Positions 54,157-62,697 of a stretch of 64,000 nucleotides of DNA are shown piece by piece; position 1 is the stretch's first letter; every line of letters starts with the position of its first letter. Origin of the DNA: CAZBEL01 sp964628055. Its GTDB lineage: Bacteria; Fidelibacterota; Marinisomatia; Marinisomatales; TCS56. The notes beneath the pieces were generated by a model. That model was not told the DNA's origin. It was given only the letters and a program-made list of their open reading frames with translations, and ran no database searches. The translations under genes were made by a program, and so were the position numbers. Location of the stretch: NCBI GenBank assembly GCA_964628055.1, contig CAZVNL010000007.1, positions 1 to 64,000 on the forward strand, read 5' to 3'.

Positions 54157-54208
54157 GTACAGTAAAAGCTTTTCGAAGGAATAAAAACAGAAACAGAAAG
54201 GAAGTCTC

Positions 54209-54870
54209 ATGAAGATTCTAGTACGGTCCCTAATAAATGTCGTCTTTGGTGGCCTGGTTGTGTTGGCAGCTCAAAGCATGAATATGGACCATCAGGATAT
54301 GAATATGGACCATCAGGATATGAATATGGATCACCAGAGCATGAATAAGGACCATCAGGAAAAAGCTGCCGATACTGGTGACCATGCAGCACCCATGACC
54401 CTCNNNNNNNNNNNNNNNNNNNNNNNNNNNNNNNNNNNNNNNNNNNNNNNNNNNNNNNNNNNNNNNNNNNNNNNNNNNNNNNNNNNNNNNNNNNNNNNNN
54501 NNNGGACCATCAGGAAAAAGCTGCCGATACTGGTGACCATGCAGCACCCATGACCCTCACCCAAGTGGAAGCCAAATATGTCTGCATGGGTATGGGCTCC
54601 GATCGTGTTTTTGATCGGGAACTAATGCCGGCGGTGGTTGATGGAAAGACGTATTATGGTTGTTGCGGGGGCTGTCAGGCCAAATTGATGGAAGATCCCC
54701 AGATGCGGGTCGCTGTGGATCCCATTAGTGGAGCCCAAGTAGATAAAGCCACAGCCGTGATTGGGGCCTTGCCCAGCGGCGACGTTCATTACTTCGAATC
54801 CATGGAAAATTTCCAGAAATTTGAGAAGATCGCCAGTTCCGTTAAAGTGACTAAAACGGGGGATGAATAA
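54209..54870 (+). CDS. Secreted Met/His-repeat protein with YHS-like metal domain, split by assembly gap
   Basis: ATG at 54209 (AAAGGAAG upstream). Signal peptide, four 7-residue repeats around MNMDHQD, then EKAADTGDHAAPMTL, the N gap, and a YHS-like domain with CMGMGSDRVFDRELMP and YYGCCGGC. The 55 bases before the gap (54349-54403) recur exactly after it (54504-54558). Deleting one copy plus the Ns (155 bases) joins both halves in frame, giving about 168 residues. Copper/heavy-metal binding in the envelope is likely from the Met, His and Cys content. Confidence 0.8.
54278..54361 (+). repeat. Four 21-bp tandem repeats (MNMDHQD)
   Basis: Units at 54278-54298, 54299-54319, 54320-54340 and 54341-54361. 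The first two are identical and the others diverge slightly. True copy number may differ, since the assembly breaks right after. Confidence 0.85.
54404..54503. other. Scaffold gap of 100 N with duplicated 55-bp flanks
   Basis: One hundred Ns flanked by identical 55-bp sequence (54349-54403 and 54504-54558). A shared end of 55 bases suggests unmerged contig overlap at an assembler k-mer length. Confidence 0.95.
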
Positions 54871-54989
54871 CCTTTCAGTCTGATCAATCCCTTAGGAATG
54901 ATTACGATCCCGTTAGGAGAGGCCTTGGTTTGAACCTTTTCCTGAATATCGGGATGAAACTATAAACCACAAGTAAAGGAGAGTCAAAC

Positions 54990-55214
54990 ATGTACTACTA
55001 TACGTGTCCCATGGAATCACATAAGCATGTCCACGCTACCGAACCCGGCCAATGCCCGGAGTGTAATATGGCCATGGTGAAAGTTGTGGAAGCTACTGCA
55101 GAAACAGCTACTTTTTTTGGTTGTCCTATGTCTGTTCATAGCCATGTACGGGCCAGCCAACCTGGTAAATGCCCGGAGTGCAATATGGAATTGAAACCGA
55201 TGAAAATGGAATAG
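54990..55214 (+). CDS. Small protein of two heavy-metal-binding modules
   Basis: 74 residues. Two tandem modules: YTCPMESHKHVHATEPGQCPECNMAM and FFGCPMSVHSHVRASQPGKCPECNMEL, each with CP-M and CPEC-N-M. No signal peptide, so probably a cytoplasmic metal buffer. AAAGGAGAG precedes the ATG. Same module as in the CusB-like protein and the protein at 52344. Confidence 0.85.
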   Translation: MYYYTCPMESHKHVHATEPGQCPECNMAMVKVVEATAETATFFGCPMSVHSHVRASQPGKCPECNMELKPMKME

Positions 55215-55320
55215 CATCCCCATTCGTACTTTCGCATCGCTTTTCCCCACCGAGTCTAAATCATACCTTGCTAATCCTTGGTTTCATAACCAACGTTAGA
55301 CCCGAACAACTGAAAGGTGA

Positions 55321-56373
55321 ATGCCTGTGAGTGCCTTGCTACCCGAGTGGTTACCCAATGTCCATCCCCTCATCATTCATTTTCCTATTGTACTGCTCCT
55401 TTTTGCCTGGGGAATACACCTCATCACTTTACTCTGGCCCCGCTTCTCCCTTTTGGTAGTCCTTGATTACTGGTTGTACGGGTTGGGAACGGTAGCGGCG
55501 TGGGTGGCTTTTTTAACCGGGCGCTTCGGCGCCGATAAACTGGAAATTGCACCCCAAACGGTCCCCATTATCAACCAACATGCCGACCTGGCGCAGTGGA
55601 GCGCCCTCATTTTTACGCTGTCGTTCGCCTTATTGATGGTTCAGAAACTAATTCCTAGTTGGCAGAAGGTTTGGGGGCGTCCCTTGGTCTTTATTGTGAG
55701 TACGATTGGACTGGTTACCCTAATTCTTACCGCCGACCGCGGTGGTCGATTGGTGTTTGAACGGGGGGTGGGAGTCGCTCTTCCTCAAAAGGAGCTACCC
55801 ATTGAAATGCCCCTTAAACCAGCCGCCAATAATGGATTACAGCGCTTTGAGAATGGTACCTTGACTTGGACCCCATCACAGAGCAACCCTAAGAATGCTT
55901 TCAAGGGATTCCATTTCCTTCAAGGGAGCCAAGACCAATTGAAAATGGACCCCGAGCATGATGTGGTGCGAATAGAAGGGGACGTCCCCATTCTCATTAC
56001 CGTGGGAGACACGGTAGATGGTGTACAACTGGATCTCGTTTTCAATCGCGAAGCGTTCCAGGGGACATTGAGTGTCCTTCACCATGTTCAAGATCGGAAT
56101 AATTACGAATATGTAACCGTCAGGCAGAGTGATGTGGTTTTGGGTCGCGTGCTGGTGGGCCAGGAGCAGATTCTGGATGAAAAACCGGTCTCGCTACAGG
56201 GGATGGATACAGTGCGCGTTGTGGGGGCCGGGAGTCATTTTAAGGGCTATGTTAACGGGAAACTCCTGCTTCACGGACATGCGAAAGCACAACCACCAGG
56301 CGATGTGGGTCTCAAATTGGTTGGTGATGGTATCCTATCAATCGCTAAATTTGAGGTGGTTGTAATTGATTAA
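55321..56373 (+). CDS. DUF2231-type membrane protein with C-terminal beta-sandwich
   Basis: 350 residues. N-terminal WLPNVHPLIIHFPIVLLLFAWG with four membrane helices is the DUF2231 domain; His residues (VHP, IHF, NQH) could bind haem. Residues about 185-350 look like a concanavalin/DUF1080-like beta-sandwich (DVVRIEG, NNYEYVTVRQSDV, GAGSHFKGYVNGKLLLHG). Function unknown; DUF2231 is often found in cytochrome-rich membrane proteins. An alternative GTG start lies at 55327. Confidence 0.7.
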   Translation: MPVSALLPEWLPNVHPLIIHFPIVLLLFAWGIHLITLLWPRFSLLVVLDYWLYGLGTVAAWVAFLTGRFGADKLEIAPQTVPIINQHADLAQWSALIFTLSFALLMVQKLIPSWQKVWGRPLVFIVSTIGLVTLILTADRGGRLVFERGVGVALPQKELPIEMPLKPAANNGLQRFENGTLTWTPSQSNPKNAFKGFHFLQGSQDQLKMDPEHDVVRIEGDVPILITVGDTVDGVQLDLVFNREAFQGTLSVLHHVQDRNNYEYVTVRQSDVVLGRVLVGQEQILDEKPVSLQGMDTVRVVGAGSHFKGYVNGKLLLHGHAKAQPPGDVGLKLVGDGILSIAKFEVVVID

Positions 56374-56402
56374 CACTGTTTTAAGAAGGGGAGTCAACCA
56401 CC

Positions 56403-56669
56403 ATGAAAGTACTCTGGTTAACATTTGGCGCTGTTTTCATTGCCGAATTGGGGGATAAAACCCAACTGGCAATCTTAGCACTGAAAGGCAAGGGCTATTC
56501 TGGTTGGGAAGTGTTTATCGGCGCCATGCTTGCCTTTGCCGTCCTTACGGGTTTGGCGGTTCTATTCGGTGGTTGGCTGCAAACCCATCTCCCAACAGGA
56601 ATCCTGGAACGGGTGGCCGCGGTGGGATTCGTACTCCTGGGAGTGCTCATGTGGTTTAATAAAATATGA
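56403..56669 (+). CDS. Half-size UPF0016/Gdt1-family cation transporter
   Basis: 88 residues, three helices, with one AELGDKTQLA motif (E-x-G-D-K-T), the cation site of the Gdt1/MntX family. Full-length members carry two copies; this single repeat would have to work as a dimer. No second half-gene follows it. Mn2+/Ca2+ export is the known family role. RBS AGAAGGGGAG. Confidence 0.88.
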   Translation: MKVLWLTFGAVFIAELGDKTQLAILALKGKGYSGWEVFIGAMLAFAVLTGLAVLFGGWLQTHLPTGILERVAAVGFVLLGVLMWFNKI

Positions 56670-56677
56670 GTGGTCTT

Positions 56678-56704
56678 CGATAACGTTAATCCAAAACGTT
56701 GTCG
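56678..56704 (+). terminator. Hairpin after the UPF0016 gene
   Basis: CGATAACGTT (56678-56687) pairs with AACGTTGTCG (56695-56704) with one wobble, 7-nt loop. A T-run follows only about 20 bases later, so the terminator call is moderate. Confidence 0.5.
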
Positions 56705-56836
56705 GGATTATTGAAGGGGGAGTGATTTTTTTCAACACTGGAATATGGTTCCCACCTTGAAGTTTTTCTTTTTTCGTGTAATAGCGTCCTTGTAAATCAA
56801 TAAAGGCATTGACTCGGTACTGCATTAGTTTATACA

Positions 56837-56887
56837 TTGTTTACGAATATAGTCTAATAATACACAATTCGTAAATAGGGTAAACAA
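56837..56887. promoter_or_regulatory. Nested palindromes upstream of the TetR gene
   Basis: TTTACGAAT (56840-56848) and ATTCGTAAA (56867-56875) are exact inverted repeats; TTGTTTAC (56837-56844) and GTAAACAA (56880-56887) form a second, wider pair. They end eight bases before the ATG. A TetR autoregulatory operator is likely. Confidence 0.5.
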
Positions 56888-56895
56888 AACCGCCG

Positions 56896-57507
56896 ATGAG
56901 TAAAATATCTACTGGCAGGGAGAAAGTCAGTCCCAAGTACCACCAGTTAGTACTCTCCGCGGAGGAGTTATTCATGCGCTATAGAATTAAGCGGGTTACG
57001 GTGGAAGAGATTTGCCGCCGTGCTGGGGTAAGCAAGATGACCTTTTATAAATTTTTCCGCAATAAGGAAGACTTGATTATAAAAATGATGGAGGATTTGT
57101 TTCGTGAGGGACAAGCCCGGTTCGATGATATCATGGCCCAGGAGATCCCCTTCTCAGAGAAAATTGTCCAATTCATTGAGTTTAAAATGGATTATAGTCG
57201 GCCAATGAGTAAGGAATTTTACGTCGATCTATTCAATTATACACCGGCCCTCCGGAAACTCCTTGAGGAGTGGTCTCGGCAGGGCCAGCAACAGATGATT
57301 AAGCTGTTCACCAAAGCCCAACAGGCCGGGGAAATACGCCAGGATTTGGACCTGAATTTCTTCACTTACATTTTTGATTATTTATTGGCCGTGCGGAATG
57401 ATCCCCAATTCATCGCGTTATTTCCTGATACGGCCACGCTGGTTAAGAATTGGTTACAGTTTTTCTTTTACGGAGTCATGGGACCTGCCAATGAACCTGC
57501 GGCTTAA
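56896..57507 (+). CDS. TetR-family transcriptional regulator
   Basis: 203 residues. Helix-turn-helix at about 20-62: RYRIKRVTVEEICRRAGVSKMTFYKFFRNKEDLI. The C-terminal ligand domain is helical and unassigned. Its end overlaps the next gene by 17 bases, so it heads the ABC transporter operon and probably controls it through the palindromes upstream. Confidence 0.93.
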   Translation: MSKISTGREKVSPKYHQLVLSAEELFMRYRIKRVTVEEICRRAGVSKMTFYKFFRNKEDLIIKMMEDLFREGQARFDDIMAQEIPFSEKIVQFIEFKMDYSRPMSKEFYVDLFNYTPALRKLLEEWSRQGQQQMIKLFTKAQQAGEIRQDLDLNFFTYIFDYLLAVRNDPQFIALFPDTATLVKNWLQFFFYGVMGPANEPAA

Positions 57508-58627
57508 TTCTATTTCCTGGCGGATGATTGTCGGTCTCAATACGTTCTTCCTTTGGGAGGGGCTCTTTGGGCAGATAAGTGGTGAATTCTGGGGATTGAC
57601 CCGTTATCAGACGATTGACCGGCAAGCTTCCAAATCCGAGGTCAGGTTACGATATCTGCCGGAGTTAGCTTGGGAATTGGGATCGTTGGCTGCTGGGCGG
57701 GTAGACCTGGAACTCTCCGCCGATTTGCGAGGGGGGATCGCCCAGGGTACTACTACTGAAAGGAAAACCATTACCGTTCTTCCATACCGTCTTTGGGTTC
57801 GCTATCGAACGGTTCATTTAGAAGCCCGTTTAGGATTACAAAAGATCGTCTTTGGCCCGGCTCGTCTTCTACGTCCCCTCATATGGTTTGACCGTCTGGA
57901 CCCTCGCGACCCCCTCCAAGTAACCACCGGCGTGTACGGGCTACGAATACGCTACGATTTCCTTTCCAATGCAAACCTCTGGGGCTGGGGACTATATGGT
58001 AATACCGACTTACGCGGCTGGGATCTTTTCCCCACCCGGAAGAGACAACCGGAATGGGGCGCCCGGGGGCAAATCCCGGCGGGCCCGGGAGAATTGGCGG
58101 TAACCCTCCATCATCGAGAGGTCGAACTGCCTTTCGATGAGGATCCACATCATTACACCTCCGAAAATCGCCTGGCTTTAGATGGCATGTGGGATGTGGG
58201 ACCGGGCGTGTGGTTCGAATGGGCCGTCAACCATTGGTCCGCAACTGACTCCCTACCCCAGTGGCAATCCCTGCTCACTGTCGGCAGTGATTATACCTTT
58301 GGCCTGGGCAACGGTTTGACAGTTACCGGGGAACTCTTCAACGGCCAGATAGTTTCGGCGCCCGGGGAAACTCGGGAGCAGACCTTAATGTCAGCCTTCA
58401 TGTTGTCTTATCCCTTGGGAATCATGGATCAGCTCCTCGCTTTCTGTGCTTATTCGCCCACAGAACATTTTTCGTACTATTATATCAGCTACCAGCGAAC
58501 CTATGACCGGTGGCTCATCCACGTGAGTGGTTACTGGAGTCCGGAGACACCCAAGAGTCCCACAGGAGGCACGGGCCTAACCTTTGGTTTTCGCGGCGTA
58601 CAGGTGATGGTCGCTTTTAACCATTGA
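57491..58627 (+). CDS. Putative outer-membrane protein of the ABC operon
   Basis: 378 residues from the ATG at 57491, inside the tetR end. A signal-like N-terminus (RMIVGLNTFFLWEGLFG), then alternating strands rich in Trp, Tyr, Arg and Gly (LWVRYRTVHLEARLGLQ, YGLRIRYDF, WLIHVSGYWS) and FRGVQVMVAFNH at the end, as in beta-barrels. Not assigned to a family. Likely partner of the downstream exporter. Confidence 0.6.
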   Translation: MNLRLNSISWRMIVGLNTFFLWEGLFGQISGEFWGLTRYQTIDRQASKSEVRLRYLPELAWELGSLAAGRVDLELSADLRGGIAQGTTTERKTITVLPYRLWVRYRTVHLEARLGLQKIVFGPARLLRPLIWFDRLDPRDPLQVTTGVYGLRIRYDFLSNANLWGWGLYGNTDLRGWDLFPTRKRQPEWGARGQIPAGPGELAVTLHHREVELPFDEDPHHYTSENRLALDGMWDVGPGVWFEWAVNHWSATDSLPQWQSLLTVGSDYTFGLGNGLTVTGELFNGQIVSAPGETREQTLMSAFMLSYPLGIMDQLLAFCAYSPTEHFSYYYISYQRTYDRWLIHVSGYWSPETPKSPTGGTGLTFGFRGVQVMVAFNH

Positions 58628-58642
58628 TTGAGGAATGCGACG

Positions 58643-59359
58643 ATGAACGATGCTCCTTTGATAGAACTAAAAGATCTGGTGAAAACCTATCCCGTCGGGA
58701 AGGGTTCGTTTACAGCCTTGAGAGGAATAAATTTAACCATTAACCGGGGAGCGTTTGTAGGCATTGTAGGGCCCAGCGGTTCGGGGAAAACCACTTTATT
58801 AAATATTATCGGTTCCCTGGATAGTGCTTCCGCAGGCACGGCTATTGTGTTGGGGAAAAATATCAACGACCTGTCTCAAAAAGCAGCAGCCGAACTGCGG
58901 AATCATTACTTGGGCTTTATTTTTCAGACGTTTAACCTATTACCCGTTTATACCGTCTATGAAAATGTGGAGTTGCCCTTGTTGCTCCTTGGCGTTCCGG
59001 CTGAACAGCGTCGGGAATGGATTCTTCAGGCCCTAAAATGGGTGGGATTGACGGATAAAATACGTTCCCGACCGGCACAACTTTCCGGAGGCGAGTGCCA
59101 GCGGGTGGCCGTGGCACGGGCCATGGTGAAAAAACCCCAGGTCATCTTAGCCGATGAACCTACAGCCAACCTGGATGCGGCCAACTCTCATAACATCCTA
59201 CAAATGATGGCGAATTTAAACCAGTCTCTCCAGACCACGTTCGTCTTCGCCACCCATGACGAAAAAGTGATTCAGTATTTACGCCGTAAGATAACCCTGG
59301 AGGATGGCCAAATCGTAAAGGACGAGATTATCCCAAATCCTGAGGGGGGAGGCGCCTGA
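58643..59359 (+). CDS. LolD/MacB-type ABC transporter ATPase
   Basis: 238 residues from the ATG at 58643 (GAGGA at 58630). Walker A GPSGSGKTT, Q-loop FQTFNLLP, signature LSGGECQRVAVARA (SGGE rather than SGGQ), Walker B VILADEPTANLD, H-loop ATHD. Energises the two FtsX-type permeases that follow directly. Confidence 0.95.
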   Translation: MNDAPLIELKDLVKTYPVGKGSFTALRGINLTINRGAFVGIVGPSGSGKTTLLNIIGSLDSASAGTAIVLGKNINDLSQKAAAELRNHYLGFIFQTFNLLPVYTVYENVELPLLLLGVPAEQRREWILQALKWVGLTDKIRSRPAQLSGGECQRVAVARAMVKKPQVILADEPTANLDAANSHNILQMMANLNQSLQTTFVFATHDEKVIQYLRRKITLEDGQIVKDEIIPNPEGGGA

Positions 59360-60532
59360 ATGCTGGCGTTAAAATTAGCCTACCGCAATTTGATAGGCGC
59401 GGGATTACGGACTTGGCTGACCGTCATTGTCCTGTCCTTTTCCTTCTTGATCATCATCTGGAATAAGGGGTTTCTTAATGGATGGGACCAACAGGCCAGG
59501 CAGGATACCATTGAATGGGAAATTGGAGGAGGACAATACTGGCAGGAGCATTACGATCCTTATGATCTTGTCACCTTAGAGGATAGTTATGGGCGTTTGT
59601 CCCCAACGGTTAAGACCCTTGTAGCTGAGGGGAAAATGACCCCGATCCTCATCTCCACGGCGACGATCTATCCCCAGGGCCGAATTCAAAGCGTTTTACT
59701 CAAGGGGATCGATCCCAACCAGAAGATTTTGAGACTACCATCCACTTACTTAAGGGATAGTAGCGATGCGATCCCGGCCATCATTGGTAAACGGTTTGCT
59801 GAAAATAATAAACTGAATGTTGGGGATGAGGTGATGGTGCGTTGGCGTGATGTTAACGGTACTTTCGACGCAGCCGAAGTGAAGATTGCCTATATTTTCA
59901 AAACCAACGTGGCTACCCTCGACGTGGGAACACTCTGGATTCCTCTGCCAACGCATCAGGAAATGATGCAACTAAAAGATGCGGCTACTATTCTGATCAC
60001 GGCCCAAGATACTGGATACTTGGGGGCTATCGATGGTTGGGAGTTCAAAGATCACTATTTCTTATTGACTGATATACGTAAAATGATTGAAATGAAGTCC
60101 ATTGGTGGCTATGTATTTTTCATTATCCTGCTATCTTTAGCCATGCTGGCAATTTTTGATACGCAAGTCTTGTCGATCTTCCGGCGCCAGCGGGAAATCG
60201 GCACGCATATTGCCCTAGGCATGACCCAACGACAGGTCATCGCCTTGTTTACGATAGAGGGGGCCATGCATTCCGTACTCGCTGCCCTCCTGGCCGCCCT
60301 CTATGGCATTCCTTTATTGGCCTATCAAGCCTCCGTGGGATGGACGCTGCCGGTGGGCACTGACGAATTCGGCCTGACCATTGCCGAGACTATTTTCCCT
60401 GCTTACAGCATTGGACTGGTCGTGGGTACGACCCTGGTCGTCTTGATTACCACCACCATTGTCAGTTATTTACCAACCCGGCGCATTGCCAAAATGAAGC
60501 CCACCGACGCCATCCGTGGGAAAATACAATGA
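59360..60532 (+). CDS. FtsX/MacB-type ABC permease, copy 1
   Basis: 390 residues. N-terminal helix, a large periplasmic domain (about 45-250), then three helices ending YLPTRRIAKMKPTDAIRGK, the FtsX-family signature. Starts right at the stop of the ATPase gene; ATGA overlap with the next permease. Pairs with it as in LolC/LolE; transports lipoprotein or lipid-like substrate by analogy. Confidence 0.92.
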   Translation: MLALKLAYRNLIGAGLRTWLTVIVLSFSFLIIIWNKGFLNGWDQQARQDTIEWEIGGGQYWQEHYDPYDLVTLEDSYGRLSPTVKTLVAEGKMTPILISTATIYPQGRIQSVLLKGIDPNQKILRLPSTYLRDSSDAIPAIIGKRFAENNKLNVGDEVMVRWRDVNGTFDAAEVKIAYIFKTNVATLDVGTLWIPLPTHQEMMQLKDAATILITAQDTGYLGAIDGWEFKDHYFLLTDIRKMIEMKSIGGYVFFIILLSLAMLAIFDTQVLSIFRRQREIGTHIALGMTQRQVIALFTIEGAMHSVLAALLAALYGIPLLAYQASVGWTLPVGTDEFGLTIAETIFPAYSIGLVVGTTLVVLITTTIVSYLPTRRIAKMKPTDAIRGKIQ

Positions 60533-61800
60533 TACGGTTTTTAGTCAAGGGGCTATTACGGGATTACCATCGCAGCCTCTTTCCCATCCTAATCGTCGTG
60601 ATCGGTGTCTGGATTACGGTCTTTATGCAGGCGTATTTAAAGGGTGTTTTCAGTGACATGATCGATTATAGTGCCCGGTTTTCCACCGGGCATGTCAAGA
60701 TAATGACCCGGGCTTACGCCGAAAACGAAGATCAGAAGCCTAATGATTTGGCCCTCACAGGTGTGGACCAGATTGGGGAACAGTTGCAGCAGGAGTATCC
60801 GGGAATGACCTGGGTCCAGCGAATTCTATTCGGCGGCCTCTTGGATATTCCTGACGAAAACGGGGAAACACGTTCCCAGGGGCCGGTCATGGGTATGGGA
60901 ATTGACTTATCATCGGGAAGCCCGGAAATAGAAATCTTGAATATTAACAAGGCCCTCATAACCGGGCGATTGCCGCGGAACCAGGGTGAAATTTTAATCA
61001 GTGACGATCTGGCCCGGGAATTAGGTGTGCACATCGGGGAGGCCGCTACACTCATCAGCTCCACCATGTACGGGAGTATGTCGGTATACAACTTTACTGT
61101 GGTGGGGACCATTCGTTTTGGTGTTCAGGCGATGGATCGCAGTGCTGTCCTGGCGGATATTGTCGACGTGCAACAGGCTCTGGATATGTCTAATGCCGCG
61201 GGGGAGATTTTAGGGTATCTGGAAAAGGGGGTTTACAATGAAGAGCGAGCGAAGATGATTGCAAACCAGTTTAACGCTCGCTACCAGGACGTAACCGACG
61301 AGTTTACGCCGGTAATGGGGACGTTAACTCAATTAAGCAGCCTTGGTGACTACCTGGGCATGGCGGATAGTTACTCCGGAATTATCATATTTACTTTCGT
61401 GCTGGTTATGTCCATCGTTCTGTGGAACGCCGGTTTGTTGGGGGGGTTGCGACGCTACGGGGAGGTTGGAGTTCGCCTGGCCATTGGGGAGCCTAAAGGG
61501 CATATCTACCGTGCCATGATTTATGAATCGATTTTCATCGGCTTGGTAGGGTCCCTCGTTGGTACCGGCCTGGGATTAGGTTTAGCTTACTGGTTACAGA
61601 TAAAAGGTCTGGATATCAGCTCCCTGGTGAAGAACATCACCATGATGGTCCCTACCATTTTCCGTGCCCGGATCACGCCGGAAACCTATTACATCGGGTT
61701 TATTCCGGGATTAATGTCCACCGTTTTGGGAACTGCCCTCTCCGGTATCGGAATTTACCGGCGACAGACGGCTCAATTGTTTAAGGAATTGGAGACCTAG
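60529..61800 (+). CDS. FtsX/MacB-type ABC permease, copy 2
   Basis: 423 residues with the same one-plus-three helix plan and a periplasmic domain between. RRYGEVGVRLAIGEPKGHIYRAMIYES is the family coupling segment. Differs strongly from copy 1, consistent with a heterodimer. Confidence 0.92.
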   Translation: MIRFLVKGLLRDYHRSLFPILIVVIGVWITVFMQAYLKGVFSDMIDYSARFSTGHVKIMTRAYAENEDQKPNDLALTGVDQIGEQLQQEYPGMTWVQRILFGGLLDIPDENGETRSQGPVMGMGIDLSSGSPEIEILNINKALITGRLPRNQGEILISDDLARELGVHIGEAATLISSTMYGSMSVYNFTVVGTIRFGVQAMDRSAVLADIVDVQQALDMSNAAGEILGYLEKGVYNEERAKMIANQFNARYQDVTDEFTPVMGTLTQLSSLGDYLGMADSYSGIIIFTFVLVMSIVLWNAGLLGGLRRYGEVGVRLAIGEPKGHIYRAMIYESIFIGLVGSLVGTGLGLGLAYWLQIKGLDISSLVKNITMMVPTIFRARITPETYYIGFIPGLMSTVLGTALSGIGIYRRQTAQLFKELET

Positions 61801-61899
61801 ATGCATCTGACGGGTTGTTTCTGCCAAGTTGTTGAGAATGTTTTCCCCGCGTTCGATAAGACTGATGGACGACGCCACCTAATTCAGGAAGGATGATAA

Positions 61900-62652
61900 A
61901 TGCTTAAGCGACATTTAGTTAATGCTATGGTGACCATGTTGTTTTATGGGGGAACCTTCGGGTCTGCTCAGGAACTTACCGGGGAAGAGCTCCTCCGACG
62001 CATCGATGCCAATATAACGGCTGAAAGTCGGGTGGTAACCAGCACCATGATCATCCATGGTCGCCGCGGGTCCCGGTCAATCTCGGCCAAGTCGTGGATT
62101 CAGGGCTCTGAAAAGGCGTTCACGGAATATTTAGCGCCGCCCCGGGAGCGGGGGACGAAAATGTTGAAACTGAACGATCAACTCTGGATGTACGCCCCCC
62201 AGTCGGACCGGATCATCCATATTTCCGGGCACATGCTGCGGCAGTCGCTCATGGGCTCCGATCTTTCCTACGAAGACCTGATGGAAGACCCGGCCCTGGC
62301 CAACCTGTACCGGGCAAAGATCAGCGGGCAGGAAGTTTACCAGGGTCGGGAGTGTTGGATCGTGGATTTAACCGCCCGGAATTCCAATGTGGCTTACCAT
62401 ACCCGCAAAATGTGGGTGGACAAGGAACGGATGATTGTCCTAAGAGAAGAACGTTATGCCAAGAGCGGTAAACTGTTAAAAACGGTGGAGGTTCAGGAGG
62501 TTTTTCAAGTGGAGGGGCGTTGGGTTCCCCGGCGGGCCGCTTTCAAAGATGTCCTTTCCAAGGGGCGCGGTACGGAATTTATTGTGGATTCTCTGGCATT
62601 AAATGTCCCCTTTCCGGACTATCTTTTCACCAAGGCTTCCCTTCGGAAATAA
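61900..62652 (+). CDS. Outer-membrane lipoprotein-sorting-like protein
   Basis: 250 residues. Signal peptide then the LolA/LolB-like fold: MIIHGRRGSRSISAKSWIQG, FTEYLAPPRERGTKMLKLNDQLWMY, GSDLSYEDLMEDP, KMWVDKERMIVLREERY. Such proteins regularly follow LolD-FtsX-FtsX sets. It probably carries a hydrophobic substrate through the periplasm. AGGAAGGATGA precedes the ATG. Confidence 0.9.
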   Translation: MLKRHLVNAMVTMLFYGGTFGSAQELTGEELLRRIDANITAESRVVTSTMIIHGRRGSRSISAKSWIQGSEKAFTEYLAPPRERGTKMLKLNDQLWMYAPQSDRIIHISGHMLRQSLMGSDLSYEDLMEDPALANLYRAKISGQEVYQGRECWIVDLTARNSNVAYHTRKMWVDKERMIVLREERYAKSGKLLKTVEVQEVFQVEGRWVPRRAAFKDVLSKGRGTEFIVDSLALNVPFPDYLFTKASLRK

Positions 62653-62697
62653 AGCCTTTCCCTTTTCCCTCAATTTCGTAAATTTGTCCCGCTTCCC

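Noticed and set aside
54349..54558. Biological direct repeat or mobile-element target duplication around the N gap
   Set aside because: Exact 55-base identity abutting a 100-N spacer is better explained by unmerged contig ends.
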